DNA from: Perilla frutescens
Taxonomy: Eukaryota; Streptophyta; Magnoliopsida; Lamiales; Lamiaceae
Direction of reading: 5' to 3'
Assembly (NCBI GenBank): GCA_026008535.1
Contig: BRKX01000017.1
Location: 9,378,501 to 9,442,500, forward strand
Length of the DNA stretch: 64,000 nucleotides
Of the stretch, positions 10,278 to 23,305 are shown one piece after another. Position 1 is the stretch's first letter. Each line of letters opens with the position of its first letter. A model generated the notes under the pieces. That model searched no databases and had not been told where the DNA came from. It worked only from the letters and a program-made list of their open reading frames with translations. A program made the translations under genes and the position numbers.

Positions 10278-13200
10278 TTAGTACAAAGAATGTCTCTCAA
10301 ATCTTTGTGGCCTGGCACAATCTGATCGAACCCACCCAATTTTCTCGTTTACATTGTCATACACAAACAGTAGACCTCGTAGTGATATACCTGAGAGAAT
10401 GCCAGTACATACGCACCAGCAAAGACAAAAAATGAAGAGTGATGGATTGACACAGAAAGCGTCAAGTTACCAAATATTGCACTAATTTTTTTAGCATATT
10501 ATGGAAAAAAGAAGAGATACTAAGTTCACTCTGAGCTGCAAAGATCTACCATAGATAGGTTCAGCAAAACACCCAATCTTGAGAAGCATTTATATTTAAT
10601 TTTCCATACCTCCCAATATAAAAGTCGATCCGCCGTGTACTTTTTTTCCATTAAGAATGCCTAAGCACACATTGCCCTTGCTCTGCAGCAGTACAAGTCT
10701 GTTCATTGATTTTGTAGCGATATGATAGAAAAAACATGAGGCAAATACTTACATTGGTCACCAAGTAGCCTTCAGGAGGTATTTGAAGCTTTCTGGAAAG
10801 GATCCACCACTTGCTTCTAAACTGAAGGATTAGAGGTTTGAACAACTGTCTGACATCCTTCACAGATCTACAAAGACAAATTAGTGAAGTCCGTCTTAGT
10901 ATTAACCAGTTAGGGAAGGTATGAGTATGATGTAATTTGTGCGGCTAAAAAGCTAATTTGGATTGCAAACGATGACAGCAATAAAATACATCAAGAGAAC
11001 AACATGAATAAATCTTTACAAGTACATCTAAAAATATCATGAGGTTCAAAGAGAAAGTGATAGAGTTAAGAGTGAAATTACTTAAGAGAAAATAAATACA
11101 GTGAAATAGACCGAACAGAAAATAACAAAACCTCAGGCCGAAGCCTGCCCAAGCGCCGATCAAGAAGAAACTTCCTACCTAAAGCTAAATGGCTTCCTCA
11201 ATTTTCTAATGATCTTTTGATGATCTCAATGACGGCTAACCTACTACTTAAATAATCAAAAGAAATAACCTAAACTTGAAGCCCAAGCAAACTTGGAGCT
11301 CAAACTGGATTAACCTCATTTCATTATTCTAACCCTAAAAATAACTTAACCTAAATAGTTACATTAAATAAGGAAAATAAAGACAATAACGGAAATACAA
11401 AATATAGAGACCATTCTAAGAATCTATCTGTAACAGAAAGCTGTACGTATATAGATGCAGATTTGTACATAACACATTTATTTTCACTTCTAAATGACAT
11501 CTTTAATTTCAATATAAGTGACAACATGTCACTTAACCAATATGATTTCTCTTCATTTTTTCTTGAATACCCAAATGTATTGTATACCTTAAAGGAGATT
11601 TGGCTTGCCAGCAAATGGGCAACGAAGTATCTGAAGTATCAAGGACAAGGCTTTCACTGGAAATATCGTTAAGCTGAAATCAAACATTACTGAACAGATA
11701 AATGCATTTGAACCATGATAAATTGTGTACTGTCAATTTCAAAAAGTACCCTTAAAAAAGACACTAAAAACTTACTAATAACGTGACAAGATTGTTATAT
11801 GCTTCTTCCGTGAAGTATGAATAGGTGCTGCCGGTATCAAAAATTATATGATTTCGTCCACTCGTAACATCACCCAACCCAATTTGTCTGCTTCCATAAT
11901 TCACTTTCATAATTTCTGTTTGATATGAATTCCTGGACATAGATTGAATTTGTTCTTGTTAATAATGTGTCGCCAAATTAGACAACAACAAGAAAATTCA
12001 AGAAAAAGAGGAACAAATATACATTCAAAACCACGTGGATACATGATTAACAAGAATATCAGAAAAACTATTCGAGATTTACTGAATTTTCAGCACCATC
12101 AAAAGATCCTACAAACTTTGCATTCTTAGAGCGCTGAAGACCAATAATAAACTATGACTTGTTTGCCGGACATGCACTCTCATTTTCTGTGAAAAGTAAG
12201 CATAGTGACATCTTAAAGATTAAATGAAAGATCACCATCAAAAAATACTACCAATTTTGCATTCTTAGAGCGCTGAAGACAATAATAAACTGACTAGTTT
12301 GCACTTTGCAGGACATGCACTCTCATTTTCAGTAAAAAATAAGCATGGCGACATCTTAAAGATTAAATGAAAGATTCTCTTGAAATTTATCTGTACTCAC
12401 GAATCAAGGCTCTGAAGCATAGGGACCCATGCCATTTGCCATTGAGGCACAAAGTCATCACCAAAGAACAAGTACCCATCACCACTGGTGTCAGTAGCAA
12501 GACAATGTCCAACAACATTGTTAGTTATTCCTTGGCTTGCCAACTGAGAAGGCAGACTGATTTTTGCTCTACTAAGACCAAGAATTCCATCTGTCTTTCC
12601 CATTGTGTTCAAAAGTAAACCTTGTTGGTCGTACGCGCAACTGACATATATGCAACCACACATCATAAATCAAGAGATATGACATGGAAACAGTGTTCGT
12701 GTAAAACTAGACAATTTTACCCAAAAACAACTTTTGACTTGGTCAAAGATCCATTTGCAATGTTTAAAAAAAGCTCATCCCTGGCAAGCACTCCCATGGA
12801 GGAGCTGTGATCTGCATATTCTATTTCATAATCACACTGGTGGCAAGTGTCACAGTTTCTGCTCATTTGATTTTTTTGAATTTCAAGACAGTAAGAATCC
12901 TTGGGTGTTATAATGTTAGCTTTCACCGGCTTGTAGAAAGGATGCGCTCCCTGCAAAGCATTTATCCCTGTGTCTCATCATATGATGTTACAAAATTGGG
13001 TTGAGAGACAACTATTTATCTCAGACAACAGTCATTTACATATTCCACCCACATTTCCTATGTAAATTTTATGACAATAGATAATGACAATACACTTAGA
13101 GGACCATTTTTTTCATAAAAATGTTAAATATAGGATGCAAAGAATGACCAGACATTTAAATAATTATACAAAATTTCTACACACAAATTGGATTTGAAGA

Positions 13201-15503
13201 ATTGTAATTCATAAAAAGTATCATATGTTGCCAGTGCAACTACCTAATTTAATTTTAAGAAAAAAAAGTTTTACTACGTCATAGAATTCCCTTCTTCCAT
13301 ATTACGCTGATAATTGAAGCCATAGCCTCTACACCAGTACTATTAGTAGAATTACTGTTTATGAGGACGCAACAGTTGTAATAAAAGAAAAGGAGGCTAG
13401 CTGCTAGCATCTTTTTAACTCGAACTTATTTTACCAATTTTTGACATTTCATAGAAATTCCAAAAGTAGTTCTGCTATTCATATGGCAATTGCAGTTGCA
13501 TCAAATAACATGAAAGAGAATTTGTAAGATAAAAATAAGGGGAAACCGTAAAAGCAAGACTGTATTTTATAGATGAAGTGCAGGGAACAAAATTTATATA
13601 CAATACTTATGGAATACAGTTGTGCAAAACTGTAGAGATTCTCAATAAATCTTTACCAGATATACTTCTCAACATTTGCGTTCATGCTGGTTTGGATGCA
13701 CGAAAGAGGGAAAACAAAATATCCCTACTCCTCCACCATCTAAAGCAAGACATAGTTCAGGGACAACCATTCTAATATGCAGAGCATCAATTCATATACA
13801 ATACTTACAAGGCAATAAGGCATACAAGGTACTGAAAAACTAACACAATAACCATACAACTGATTTTCCTAATCAACAACAAATCTTGGTCATTCGCTCT
13901 CCTCTATTAAGGAAATAATAGGAATTACCTTAGCACAACTAGTGCATGGAGCATCACACTGAATCCATGTTAAGTCACTCCCAGTATCCACATCAAGAAA
14001 GTAAGGTCTTGGAGGATTCCCAAATTGCAAGTAGGTATAATACAACCTGCAATGAAATAAAGCATGCAATCATCATTTTATTGCATCTTTCATCAACAGA
14101 AATGATAAGAAATTGCAGACCTCAGTGAGAAACAAGCAATAAAACTAAAAGGTAAAACATCTCAACTCCCCAAAGATACAAAAATTTTCCACTACTTGCT
14201 AAATATTTAGTGCTTACTAATGATAAATCCACTTTAATTCCCAAGCCAATATATACATCAAGCTAGGAGCTTCACAGTAGATGGAGACCCGCAGAGCCAT
14301 GGAAAACTTCAAGGAGCAGTAGCATTTACAATTCATCATAAACTTTTATGTAGACCCAGCTTATATCTATATCCAGCAAAATTTAAAAAATTACCGAGTT
14401 GACTTCAATTTTGCACCATACTTACTCCAACTTTATCTTGTTAAAAAATTAGCATTAATAACAGCACTGAAAACTACCCTCCAGCAAAGGATACAATTGT
14501 ACAATCAATTGTACAATCTCAGTTCAATTTGTTCTTTATGGTTCACTAGCAATCTATTACTTCAGAATTATGCTATGTTGTAGTTGAATTAACAGCACAA
14601 CCTCAAATTCTGCATTCTGCACGCCGTTAACGCTGTTCACATATCAAAAAAAATTTAATTTATGCACCACTTATGATTATATACTACAGGAGTATTTTTT
14701 TTTCAGCAAAAAAAAAAGTACGAATTTCATATCTATCAAACTCGGACTCTACAAATTGAATTAAAACAAAATCATAGAATAACCAAAAGAAAAATCTGAG
14801 AGGATTAAAGAATACTCTGTCAACGTTGACTGACTACACATTAAACTACAATCAGCAAAAAATCGTACAGATCTGACTATAGTTAATGAGAAACGATTAG
14901 CGAGCATAGTATGAAGAACCAGACATACCCATCAAGATAAATGTTGCCCCCAACAGGTATAACACTAGTAGAATCAATCTTGGAAGCAGTAGACACCGAT
15001 TTCTTGTTAATCTTACCATCAACTTCCTTCGAACCCCTAATTCTTCCCAGTTTCAGCTCAACATCTCCCGAATCACCGATGCCTCTATACGACTTCTGAT
15101 ACAATGGGAAAAGAAATGTACTCTGCGACTTGTTTTTGTGATGATCATCATCATTCTCAAAATCATACCGCAACTCAAAGAATGATTCTTGAAAAATTGA
15201 GCACCAAAGGTACAAGGCGATAAGAGAAATGCCTAGAATCGGCAGAATAGTTCTTGGCCTGCGGTGGCTGAAACTTCTTAACGAAGACAAAGATTGATGA
15301 CGACCAAGATTCTGCGGCAGCAGCGGCGGCGGTGGCGGCGTATCACTGACTGGAAGCGCTGATCGCGAAGTTGATGGGATTTGATTGTCGGAGAGAGTGA
15401 AGGCAGTGATGGTTTTGCCCAAAGAAGGGTTGTCGGGCGGGGGCAGAGTGATTATAACTATGCCTGTCAACTGAGGGGAGGGCTCATCCGTCTCGTCCGC
15501 CAT
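10278..15503 (-). CDS. APCB1: APCB1-like membrane-anchored aspartic protease
   Basis: A pepsin-type (A1 family) aspartic protease of 568 residues in nine exons: 14929-15503, 13929-14046, 12721-12950, 12401-12640, 11776-11932, 11588-11673, 10753-10867, 10610-10682, 10278-10390. Every intron has GT and AG ends and the frame is kept throughout. The start is the ATG at 15503. The N-terminus is Pro/Ser-rich, with one hydrophobic segment at about residues 85-104, suggesting a type II membrane anchor. Catalytic motifs are DTGS at residues 212-215 and 420-423. The middle carries CDTCHQCDYEIEYADHSS and CAYDQQGLLLNT, which I associate with Arabidopsis APCB1 (At1g49050), known to process the co-chaperone BAG6. 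The C-terminus has ILGG where the family usually has ILGD. No frame-breaking defect is visible. The specific substrate in this plant is inference. Confidence 0.9.
12121..12374. repeat. Imperfect tandem duplication in intron 4
   Basis: The block starting CATTCTTAGAGCGCTGAAGA at 12121 recurs at 12260. Its end (GATTAAATGAAAGAT) recurs at 12218 and 12361. The offset drifts from 139 to 143 bases because of small indels. It lies wholly within the fourth intron of the protease gene. Confidence 0.85.
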
Positions 15504-15533
15504 CGCCTCCACATGCGCAAATCTCAATCTTTC

Positions 15534-15576
15534 CTCTCTCTCTCTCTCTCTAGAATTCAATCTCTCTCTCTCTCTT
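15534..15576. repeat. CT microsatellite in 5' UTR of protease gene
   Basis: Two CT runs (15534-15551 and about 15561-15575) lie 30-70 bases upstream of the ATG at 15503. On the gene strand this is a GA-rich leader. Confidence 0.85.
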
Positions 15577-16059
15577 CAATCTCACTCTGTGGGCAGAGGG
15601 GGCAGTGAGAATTGGGGACCGGAGGTATATTTTTTCTAAAGTCAATCGAGACGAATCAGTCGTACGAAAGAAGTTAGTGGTACTATTTTTAAATTGTTTA
15701 ATATATTAGTTTGAAAGAAGCGGGGAAATAATTTGTAAAATATATAGTAGTTGCACCGACCTTCTTAGGCAAATTTCTTAAGTGCGTGTAACCCGCCTTA
15801 TTAAGTGCAACTTTTTTTTGCTATTTTTAATTTTTTTCGAAAAGTTAATAAAAAAAGTGAGATTTTATTTACACCATCAAAATTCCTCTTTGCAATTCAC
15901 TTGTTCCACACATCATCATTTTTATTCTTTACACCACATATAATTACGATAATACCCTTCCTACTAAAATTATTTGTTTTACTTAAAATAAAAAATATGA
16001 AAACTTAAAAATAAAAAATAAAAATAAAGAAAACAATAAATGCATAATTATATTCTTCA
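15577..16059. other. Promoter-side intergenic DNA
   Basis: AT-rich upstream flank of the minus-strand protease gene. No coding signal. I could not assign a convincing TATA box. Confidence 0.5.
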
Positions 16060-16480
16060 CCATTCTTCCAAAGCTTGCGGCTTGTCCAAAGACTCCCACG
16101 CGTAGGCATCGTCCGGCGTCCCCGTCGTCGGTTGCGGCGGGTCACCAGCTCTCGCCGTCACATTAATCATCGAACCCCTAACAAACTGGCATTGTCGGCG
16201 ACTATATAAATTGATCCGGCAACAATCTCCACGTTATATTTCAATGTCAATTCACTCGTTATATTGATTGCAATTGAACATCCCATCTCGGGACAGATTA
16301 ACGCTAACCCCTGCAAAACATAAATGTTGCCCTTGCCTTCAATATAAACATCATCTGTGAAATTCAAGTTGGAGTTAAGCTCGCATGTGGTGTTGAGCGA
16401 GCCAATGCCCTTCAAATCCTCGCAAGATATGGGAGACGGGTGCTGCAGCGGGGTACCGAGAAGATCGACAACACAGCAAC
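16060..16480 (-). pseudogene. Fragment of a large plant glycine-rich membrane-type protein gene
   Basis: The minus strand reads ISCEDLKGIGSLNTTCEL, DDVYIEGKGNIYVLQG, CPEMGCSIAINIT and IVAGSIYIVADNAS. These match the conserved N-terminal region of the very long plant glycine-rich proteins of the At4g32920/At5g11700 type. At about 16170 a one-base shift moves the frame; beyond it AYAWESLDKP corresponds to the family's AYSWxSLxKP segment, but the Gly-rich stretch normally between them is missing. Nothing of the rest of the gene (over a thousand residues in the family) is present. It is a transposed or degraded fragment. Which process moved it is unknown. Confidence 0.75.
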
Positions 16481-17014
16481 AGAGACGAGTCGACGACCAT
16501 TGAAAAAAATCCGAGCTGCTCGAACTGAATTTTTCGAACTTCGTCCTCTTCTTCGAAATTTATTTATCGAACATATTGAATAGATTCGAAAACTTATTTT
16601 CGAACATAATCAATAAGTTCGAATCATTCTCTTGTTCAAATAATTTCCTTTTTTTCAAAAAATGTTTTTCAAACACGGTTATTGATCGTTGATTAACGGT
16701 AGTGGTGATGGGTTTCTGGTAGTGGTGGCCGGCGGTGGTGATGACGGCAAAGGTAGGGATGGGTGAAGAGAGAGATAGATAGGGGAGGAAGAAGGTTGAG
16801 AGGAATAGATGAGGATGGATGAGGAGAGAGGAGGGTACAGTCGCCGACGGTGGTGGTGGCTGACCGGCCGGTCGGCGGTCTACAATGTGCAGACTAGGGA
16901 GAGAGAACGGCAGGGGAAGTGACGAGAAAGGGGAATGTTTTTTTTCTTTTTGTTTTTTTTTTATTTGTGGTACAAAGAGCAATATATGTAGTGCAAAAGA
17001 AAATTTAATGGACA
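16481..17014. other. Intergenic, no gene supported
   Basis: An open minus-strand frame crosses this stretch but is composed of biased Phe, Ser and Pro runs and extends into the LTR. Short GGTGGTG and poly-T tracts are present. No recognised gene. Confidence 0.5.
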
Positions 17015-17265
17015 TGATGAAGCCATAAGCAACAATGAAGATCAAGACCCGGAGTTGCAATTTCAAGAACCAATTACTCGATCAAGAGCTAAGAAGCTTC
17101 AAGCATGCAAGTGTTGATTCGAAGAAAGCTCGAGGTTGGAGATGAAGAAGTCGAGAAAGGCAACTCCAAGATAGTTAATTTATTAACTATTGAAGATCAA
17201 GATCACACCATGGAGAATTAAACTTGAAGAGTCGAAGATGAAGAGTTCAAGTGCACGTGTGCATG
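17015..17265 (+). mobile_element. Family-1 LTR, 5' end fragment
   Basis: It begins TGATGAAGCC and encodes PELQFQEPITRSRAKKLQ, the LTR-borne tail motif, then a stop. It is cut after 251 bases by the start of another LTR at 17266 in the same orientation. Confidence 0.8.
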
Positions 17266-18451
17266 TGATGAGATCGGCCAAAGTGTTAAAGAAGAAGAAG
17301 AAGATTCGGAGCTGCAGTTCAAAGGTCCAATTACGCGCTTGAGAGCAAAGAAGTTGCAAGCTTATTTACAAGTCTCAATTCGGCGTAAATTCGAACTTGA
17401 AGAAGAAGAGTCGAAGAGCAGCTCGAGATTAGTCAACATGCTATCACTTGATGAAGAAGAAGGAAGCATGAAGACGTGAGAAGAAGAAACAAGCCATTTG
17501 GACGTGTGCATGAAGAGTTTTACGTGTTTGCATGGGAATCCGAGGGATGACTGTTTTTCATGCAAAGGTGGTAAAATCTCGAACACAACATGGCCGAGCC
17601 CAACAAGCCCATGTCGTGTTTTTGGAGTCCAAGATGGCGTGGCTTTGAAGGCCCAAAAGTGTTGGGATTTATCTAGATGCTAGTTAGATTTATTACCTTA
17701 TTTTATGTTATCTTTTCTTACCTTAATTAAGACTTCTAGTTAAGGTAGGATTCATAGTTGATTTAGGACACTTATGTTTTTTGAATTCTCTAGTTATTAG
17801 GCTCTTTATTTTCGGTTTTATACTCCTATAAATAGGAGTTCTTTGTGACATTATTAAGTTAGACAATTGCATGAGTTTAAGAGTTTTCCTCCATTTGTAT
17901 CACGATCCTTTGGTTGATCAAACACACAAACAATTTTATTGACATAGCAAATCAATAGTCTTATTCAAGTTCTTCAGGGTACATCAAGTACTTGGGAGAA
18001 TTGCTATCTGGAGAAGTTAGACATTCGCGTTCGAGTCCAAGACACGGGTTCGCCGATCCTAGCCGGTTTATCCTACCTTACCATCACCGCCGCCGCCTCA
18101 CGACGCCAAGCATCTTCCACCGTCACCCCTCAAGTTCAACAAGTTGTCCAAAGTCTTCCTCATCGTGTCCAAGCTGTTTCCTTCGTGTTCACGTAAGTTC
18201 TAGTCTATCCTCGAGTCCTATTCGTGTTCCCTTCTAGCCGTTCCTTTCTTGGAGTTTTGGTAATTTGTGTTTTACTTTGTTTTGCTCATAGTCTAGTGTT
18301 CCTAGCCATATCGAGTCTTTTCAGCTCATTAGTCGAGCCTTTTGATTTTCTTGTTTGATTCGTATTGATCCCTTACTTATCCGACATCGTTTCGATTCTA
18401 GCTTCCGCGTATTTTGTCATTGTTGTGTCTTGGGACCCTTGGGTCACATCA
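17266..18451 (+). mobile_element. Family-1 5' LTR
   Basis: It begins TGATGAGATCGG and ends GGGTCACATCA, followed by a primer site, so it is a 5' LTR. It encodes the tail SELQFKGPITRLRAKKLQ. A TATAAATAGG promoter box is at about 17828-17837. The internal region survives for only 100 bases. Confidence 0.88.
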
Positions 18452-18551
18452 TAAATTGGTATCAAGAGCTACGTCGGTTCTTATCGTTCGTGGTTCAATA
18501 CGGTCTAATTTGTTCGTTTATTTACTTTGAGTCATTCGAGTTGTAATCTGG
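18452..18551 (+). other. Primer site and start of leader
   Basis: TGGTATCAAGAGC at 18457-18469 is a tRNA-iMet-type primer site with one extra A. The leader is cut at 18552 by an inverted LTR. Confidence 0.8.
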
Positions 18552-19818
18552 TGATGTGACCCGAGCTAAGAATCGAACACACGTCGACACGTAAGGGTTC
18601 TATGACTTCTAACGACTCGATAATAAACTGAAAATATGCGGAATAATAAACGACTAACAACGAAACGAACTAGACGACTAGAACTAAACAAAGTACCTAG
18701 ACTACGACTCACAAATCAAGACACAAAATCCAAATCGATAGGGCTGATTTTTGCTTCGAATTGGACAGGTTGATGGATGGGTTCTTCGTGTGTGAGGTTT
18801 ATGTGAAGAAATGCTAAGGTAGATAGGGTATGATAAGGATTGGATAAACTTACGTTATATGTGCTCCAAACGTCGTGAAGAACACGTATAGGCAAATCTG
18901 ATCCGTAACGACTTGGAATGGCTTGATGTACGAACGGTGGAAGGTGGCTGACGTCGAAGGCGTACACGGCTGGTGGCAAGTCGATGCGGATCACAACCCG
19001 AAAGTTGCCTTGAATCTTGAACGTACACAAGGCCAAATTCTCTAAGTTGATCTTCAAGTAGTGAGTTCCCGACAATCCCTCAATGTGAATCGTAGAGTTC
19101 CTTTTGAATAAAACCTAGAGTTGCTAATTCTAAGAGTATGAATTTTCAATCAAAAAACTCACAAAGATTTAAATGGAGTTGAGACAATATTGAAAGCAAA
19201 GCTTGATTAATCAAATAAAGTCTAAAGTATCAATCTCACAAGGAGGCTCTATTTATAATAGAGCATGGCCGAAAATTAAAGGGATAGGGGCCGAAAATTA
19301 CAAGTCCAAAATCAAACTAGAACTAGACTAGGAAACTTCCTAAACTAGAATTCTATTCAAGGTAAAATTGTACCTTAAATAAAACCTAGTCAACTATGAC
19401 TCAAAGGGAACGAAAATTACACCAAATTAAATAATAAAATCTGACTTGGACTATAGTCTAAATTAAATAAAATAAATACTATAGTCTAATAAAGCAATCC
19501 CCTTATTTGAATTAATAAGGGCCGATTAATCTTGAACTCTTCAACACACGGCCGTGACTCCAAATACACGTACACATGCACACGTTCACATACACACATG
19601 CACTTCCTCATGTCTCGTACTCCATGTCTTGATCTCCATCTTCCATCATCAACAAGGTCATCAACTTTGAGCTACCTTGCACGCCGTCTTCTTTCTCGAG
19701 CTTCTTCCTTATTGTTGCTTGCAAATACTCTTGTAACTTCTTAGCTCTTAGCCGAGTGACGGGGCCTTGGAATTGTAGCTCCGGGTTTAGATCCTTATTG
19801 CTATGGATGGCCTCATCA
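18552..19818 (-). mobile_element. Family-1 3' LTR, minus strand
   Basis: It begins TGATGTGACCCGAGC and ends GGCCTCATCA, followed by polypurine tract and integrase sequence of the same element (19819-20126). It encodes the tail ELQFQGPVTRLRAKKLQ and ends in an acidic stretch. A minus-strand TATAAATAGAGCC box lies at about 19249-19261. Confidence 0.88.
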
Positions 19819-20126
19819 TTCCCCCCCTGCTGAAGAGAATTCGTCCTCGAATTTGGATCCTCATCATGGTCGAATTCATCTGCATTAAAGGGAGACAAAT
19901 CAGCAACATTAAATGTAGAAGAACATTTGTACTCACCTGGGAGATCAATGCGGTATGCATTATCATTAACACGGATCAGAACGGTGAAGGGTCCGTCTCC
20001 TCTAAGCGACAACTTCGACTTCCTCAGATTGGGAAAACGGCCAGGACTCAGATGAATCCAAACACGATCTCCGGGCTGAAAGACGACACGCTTTGCGCCT
20101 CGTGTTGCGTGCGGCGGCAATCCTTG
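19819..20126 (-). pseudogene. Integrase C-terminal fragment and polypurine tract
   Basis: The minus strand encodes FQPGDRVWIHLSPGRFPNL, RGDGPFTVL, AYRIDLPGEYKCSSTFN and ADLSPF, then NSRTNSLQQGGNDE leading into the 3' LTR. The frame is open from 20120 to 19608, through the LTR boundary. The rest of the polyprotein is lost beyond the F2 LTR inserted at 20127. Confidence 0.9.
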
Positions 20127-21603
20127 TGTAATACCTCGAAATATTTTAGAAGGTTTTATTCAACTTATGTTACTTGAGGGTAATCTAGGAAAAAGTTGGG
20201 TCCTTAAAGGATTCAAATAAAGGAAAATCACAGTTAGGGAAATCTGTTAAATTTATTTTGGTCAAAAATTGCTTTAAATATATGTTTTGATATTTTTCTC
20301 GGGTTGATAGAAAAAGTTTCAAGAATTGTGCCAAACTTTGAATTCTCCAATTTGGAGTCCAAATGACATCTCGGCACAATTTCAAATTGTAAATTAATAT
20401 ATTTCAATAGATTTGGATAACAAGGCACATCCGTCATTATTCAATTTCTTTTTCAAAAGATTATCCTATTCGTAATTATCTCATTCTTTTTCCATCATTA
20501 TCCTATTCCATCATTATCCTCTTTCTTTTATTCGTTATTATCCTATTTATTTTTCTTCTATAAATAGGAGGGTAAGGTTTCATTTTTCATTCGTTTTCAA
20601 AATCGAAACGCCGAGCAGCTTCTAGAGAATGTACGACTCTAGTTTCCTATTTCAATTATGAAATAGCCATTTTGAAGGTGTCAACGTATAGATCATGAAT
20701 ACGTGATTGAAATGATGACACGACGGACGATCATGATGGAAAACCATTGTGACCGCCGCCAAAAGTCGCCACCACCCCTCAAAGCAGTGACTCTTTCGGG
20801 TCGTCGGATCAAAAAGTGTCTTTAGAGTTTTATGTTCTATGTATATCTGTATACATTTTCCATGTTATCACTTTTTAATTTTGGGTATATTTTGGGTATT
20901 CGAATATTAAATTGTAGTCTTTTTCAGATCTATCCTTCATGGATAGCCCTATCGTATTTTTAGTCTCAAAAATTGTTCCGTCCCAAAATATAGTATTTTT
21001 ATTTAAAGTTTCATATTTTTCCAATGGGTGGATCTTGCGCTATGAATTTATCTGTATCGAGTTAATTTTAGGATACGGATTTGACCACCTCGTATGCCAA
21101 AACTTCCAGAAGGATTTTTCTTTATAAAAATGGCCTGAGTAAAGTTCCTTTGAGTCAAAATATTTTGATGACCCGGGTGCTGCGTATTAATATAGTAGAT
21201 ATTATAATATTTACTTCATAGCTAAGAAAGGTTAGATTTTGACCTAATGTCCTTCATCGAAACTAAGTTTCCGGATAATCTTGTAGGTTCAGAAGAAGGA
21301 GACTTCTAGTTGAGACCAGAACTAGAATCTAGATCTAGTTGTTCCAGATCTGATTTCCAGGTGGGTTTTTATTATATAAAAATGTATTTCGCGTTATTAA
21401 GCCCTGATATTTATAAAATGAATGTGATTGAATATCTAACTCATGACTGTATTTAATGTGCTCTCCTGACTCATGTAAGTCTTACTACTGTTTTTGGTGA
21501 CGAAACTACAATGGTTCACGATATCGAGCCCCAAGCAAATAGGGTAGTGTCCAACCTTAAGCAGCCGGGTTGTGTACACGAACCGACTCACCGTAAGCGT
21601 TCT

Positions 21604-22781
21604 TAATATGAGCACGAAAAGCCTTGAAGAATCTAATCCGAAGCTGCAAATAAGTGGTCCATTTACACGACTTCGAGCAATACAATTGCAAGGATTTTTC
21701 CAAGCATTTGTATGTAAGAAGTTTGAAGATGACAAAGAAATTGAGAGCATCCCAAAGATTGATACTTTGTTAATAATTAAAGATTGGAGATCAAGATTTG
21801 AAGAGCAATGCATGAAGAGTTGAAGTGCGTGAACCCGTCGGTATGTCCAAACTGACTAGTTTCAGTCGGTATGCCTATACCGAGTAGTTCCGACACTTGA
21901 TATTTTTTATCTAGACTATAGTACTATTTTTAATTAATTATTTGTTAATTTTCGTCCATTAGTTGATAGGGTTTGACTAGAATTATATTTAAGGCAATTT
22001 CCTACCTTGAATAGAATTCTAGTTTAGGTATCTTCCTAGTATAGTTAGAGATCCCTTTTGGATCAGTTTTTTATGACTTTTTACACTTAAATTTCGTCCT
22101 CCCTTACCTATAAATAAGGGATCCATGTAACATTGATATTTTAGACTTTATTTGAATTATTAAGCTTTGCTTTCAATATTGTCTCAACCCCTTTTAAATC
22201 TTTGTGAGTTTTGATTTAAAATTCATATTCTTGGAGCTAGCAACTTTAATTCTTACTCAAGGGTATTGCTTAATCCACTTGAGGGATTAACCGATATTCA
22301 CTATCCGAAGATCAACTTAGAGATTTCATCCTAGGGTACGTTCGAGATTCAAGGAGGCTATCGGGTTGTGATTCACCACAACATCATCAACCATCAACGT
22401 CCACGACGACATCCATACAGCCCCTACGCACGCCTCAAATCAATCCACAAGTTCGAGTTCGAGTTCGTCTCCTGTTCCTTCAAATTCGTAAGTTCATTCA
22501 ATCACTATCATATCCTATCTACCCAAGCCTTTCTTCACCATTCCATACACGTTTGTACACCCTTATTCCAGCCCTAACACGGCCCTTTCCAGCCCCTATC
22601 CTATTGGTATTGTGTTATATAATTTGTGTCATTTTCTACGTGTTCTAGTTGTCTAGATAGTCGTTATTTTCGTTGTTATCGAGTCGGATTGAAGCCCTTC
22701 ATTTGCTGACGTGTTTCGTATCTAAAAGTCTTCCGCTACGTTCTCTAGATTCGTCCTAGATTAATAGTCCGGGTCGTATCA
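21604..22781 (+). mobile_element. Family-1 solo LTR with GTTCT duplication
   Basis: It runs from TAATATGAGCACG (TG of the terminus mutated to TA) to GGGTCGTATCA. It is flanked on both sides by GTTCT (21599-21603 and 22782-22786). Removing it restores continuity with the F2 LTR at 30600-30640. It encodes a degenerate tail (PKLQISGPFTRLRAIQLQ). A TATAAATAAGG box is near 22109. It arose by LTR-LTR recombination of a full element. Confidence 0.95.
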
Positions 22782-23126
22782 GTTCTAGGGGAGAGTAGCG
22801 CGCAATAATGGAACTAAAATGATTTTTGTATACATGGAATTCATAAATTTTCTGTTTTAAAAGCTTTCCATGATATGCTTAAAATATGATTGGATATTCT
22901 GTTTTATAAAATAATTGTGAAGGTTTTTCTCAAAGGTACCTACTGAGTGCATTAGTACTCACGCCCAAAATCTTTTTAAATATTTTCAGGATGAGCTACG
23001 GGATGGTGGACGGCTGTGCTAAGGCTGAAGGGCTATCATTTGATGTATATATTTCTTTTTCCGCTATGGAGTCTAATTGAGAACATGCTTTCTTTTGAGT
23101 CTGAATAAATGCACTATGTTCTTATT

Positions 23127-23250
23127 GCTATGGAGTGTTTGGTTCTCCGAATCCCATTTTCTTTACTGTTATGGAGTGTTCGGTTCTCTGAATCCCATTG
23201 TCTTTATTGTTATGGAGTGTTCGGTTCTCTGAATCCCACTTACTTTCCGT
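23127..23250 (+). repeat. 41-42 bp tandem repeat in F2 LTR, three copies
   Basis: Units contain TATGGAGTGTTCGGTTCTC followed by GAATCCCA. The complete F2 LTR at 29144 has five copies; the 62393 copy has one. Confidence 0.85.
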
Positions 23251-23305
23251 TCCTGACAGGCAAAAGCCTGGCATTTATTTACTTCCTTATTCAGACAAGC
23301 AGAAG

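Larger units (their letters stand above)
20127..23305 (+). mobile_element. F2-family long LTR, truncated, with nested solo LTR
   Basis: It begins TGTAATACCTCGAAATATT and matches the complete F2 LTR at 29144-31619. It is inserted in the integrase remnant after CCTTG (20122-20126). A family-1 solo LTR (21604-22781) is nested inside. The 3' end is cut at 23305 in the middle of its hairpin region by another family-1 LTR. No internal coding region is attached, so autonomy cannot be judged. Confidence 0.85.

Noticed and set aside
16560..17066. Open minus-strand frame of 168 codons
   Set aside because: It starts inside the LTR at 17015 and consists of biased Ser/Pro/Phe runs with no family resemblance.
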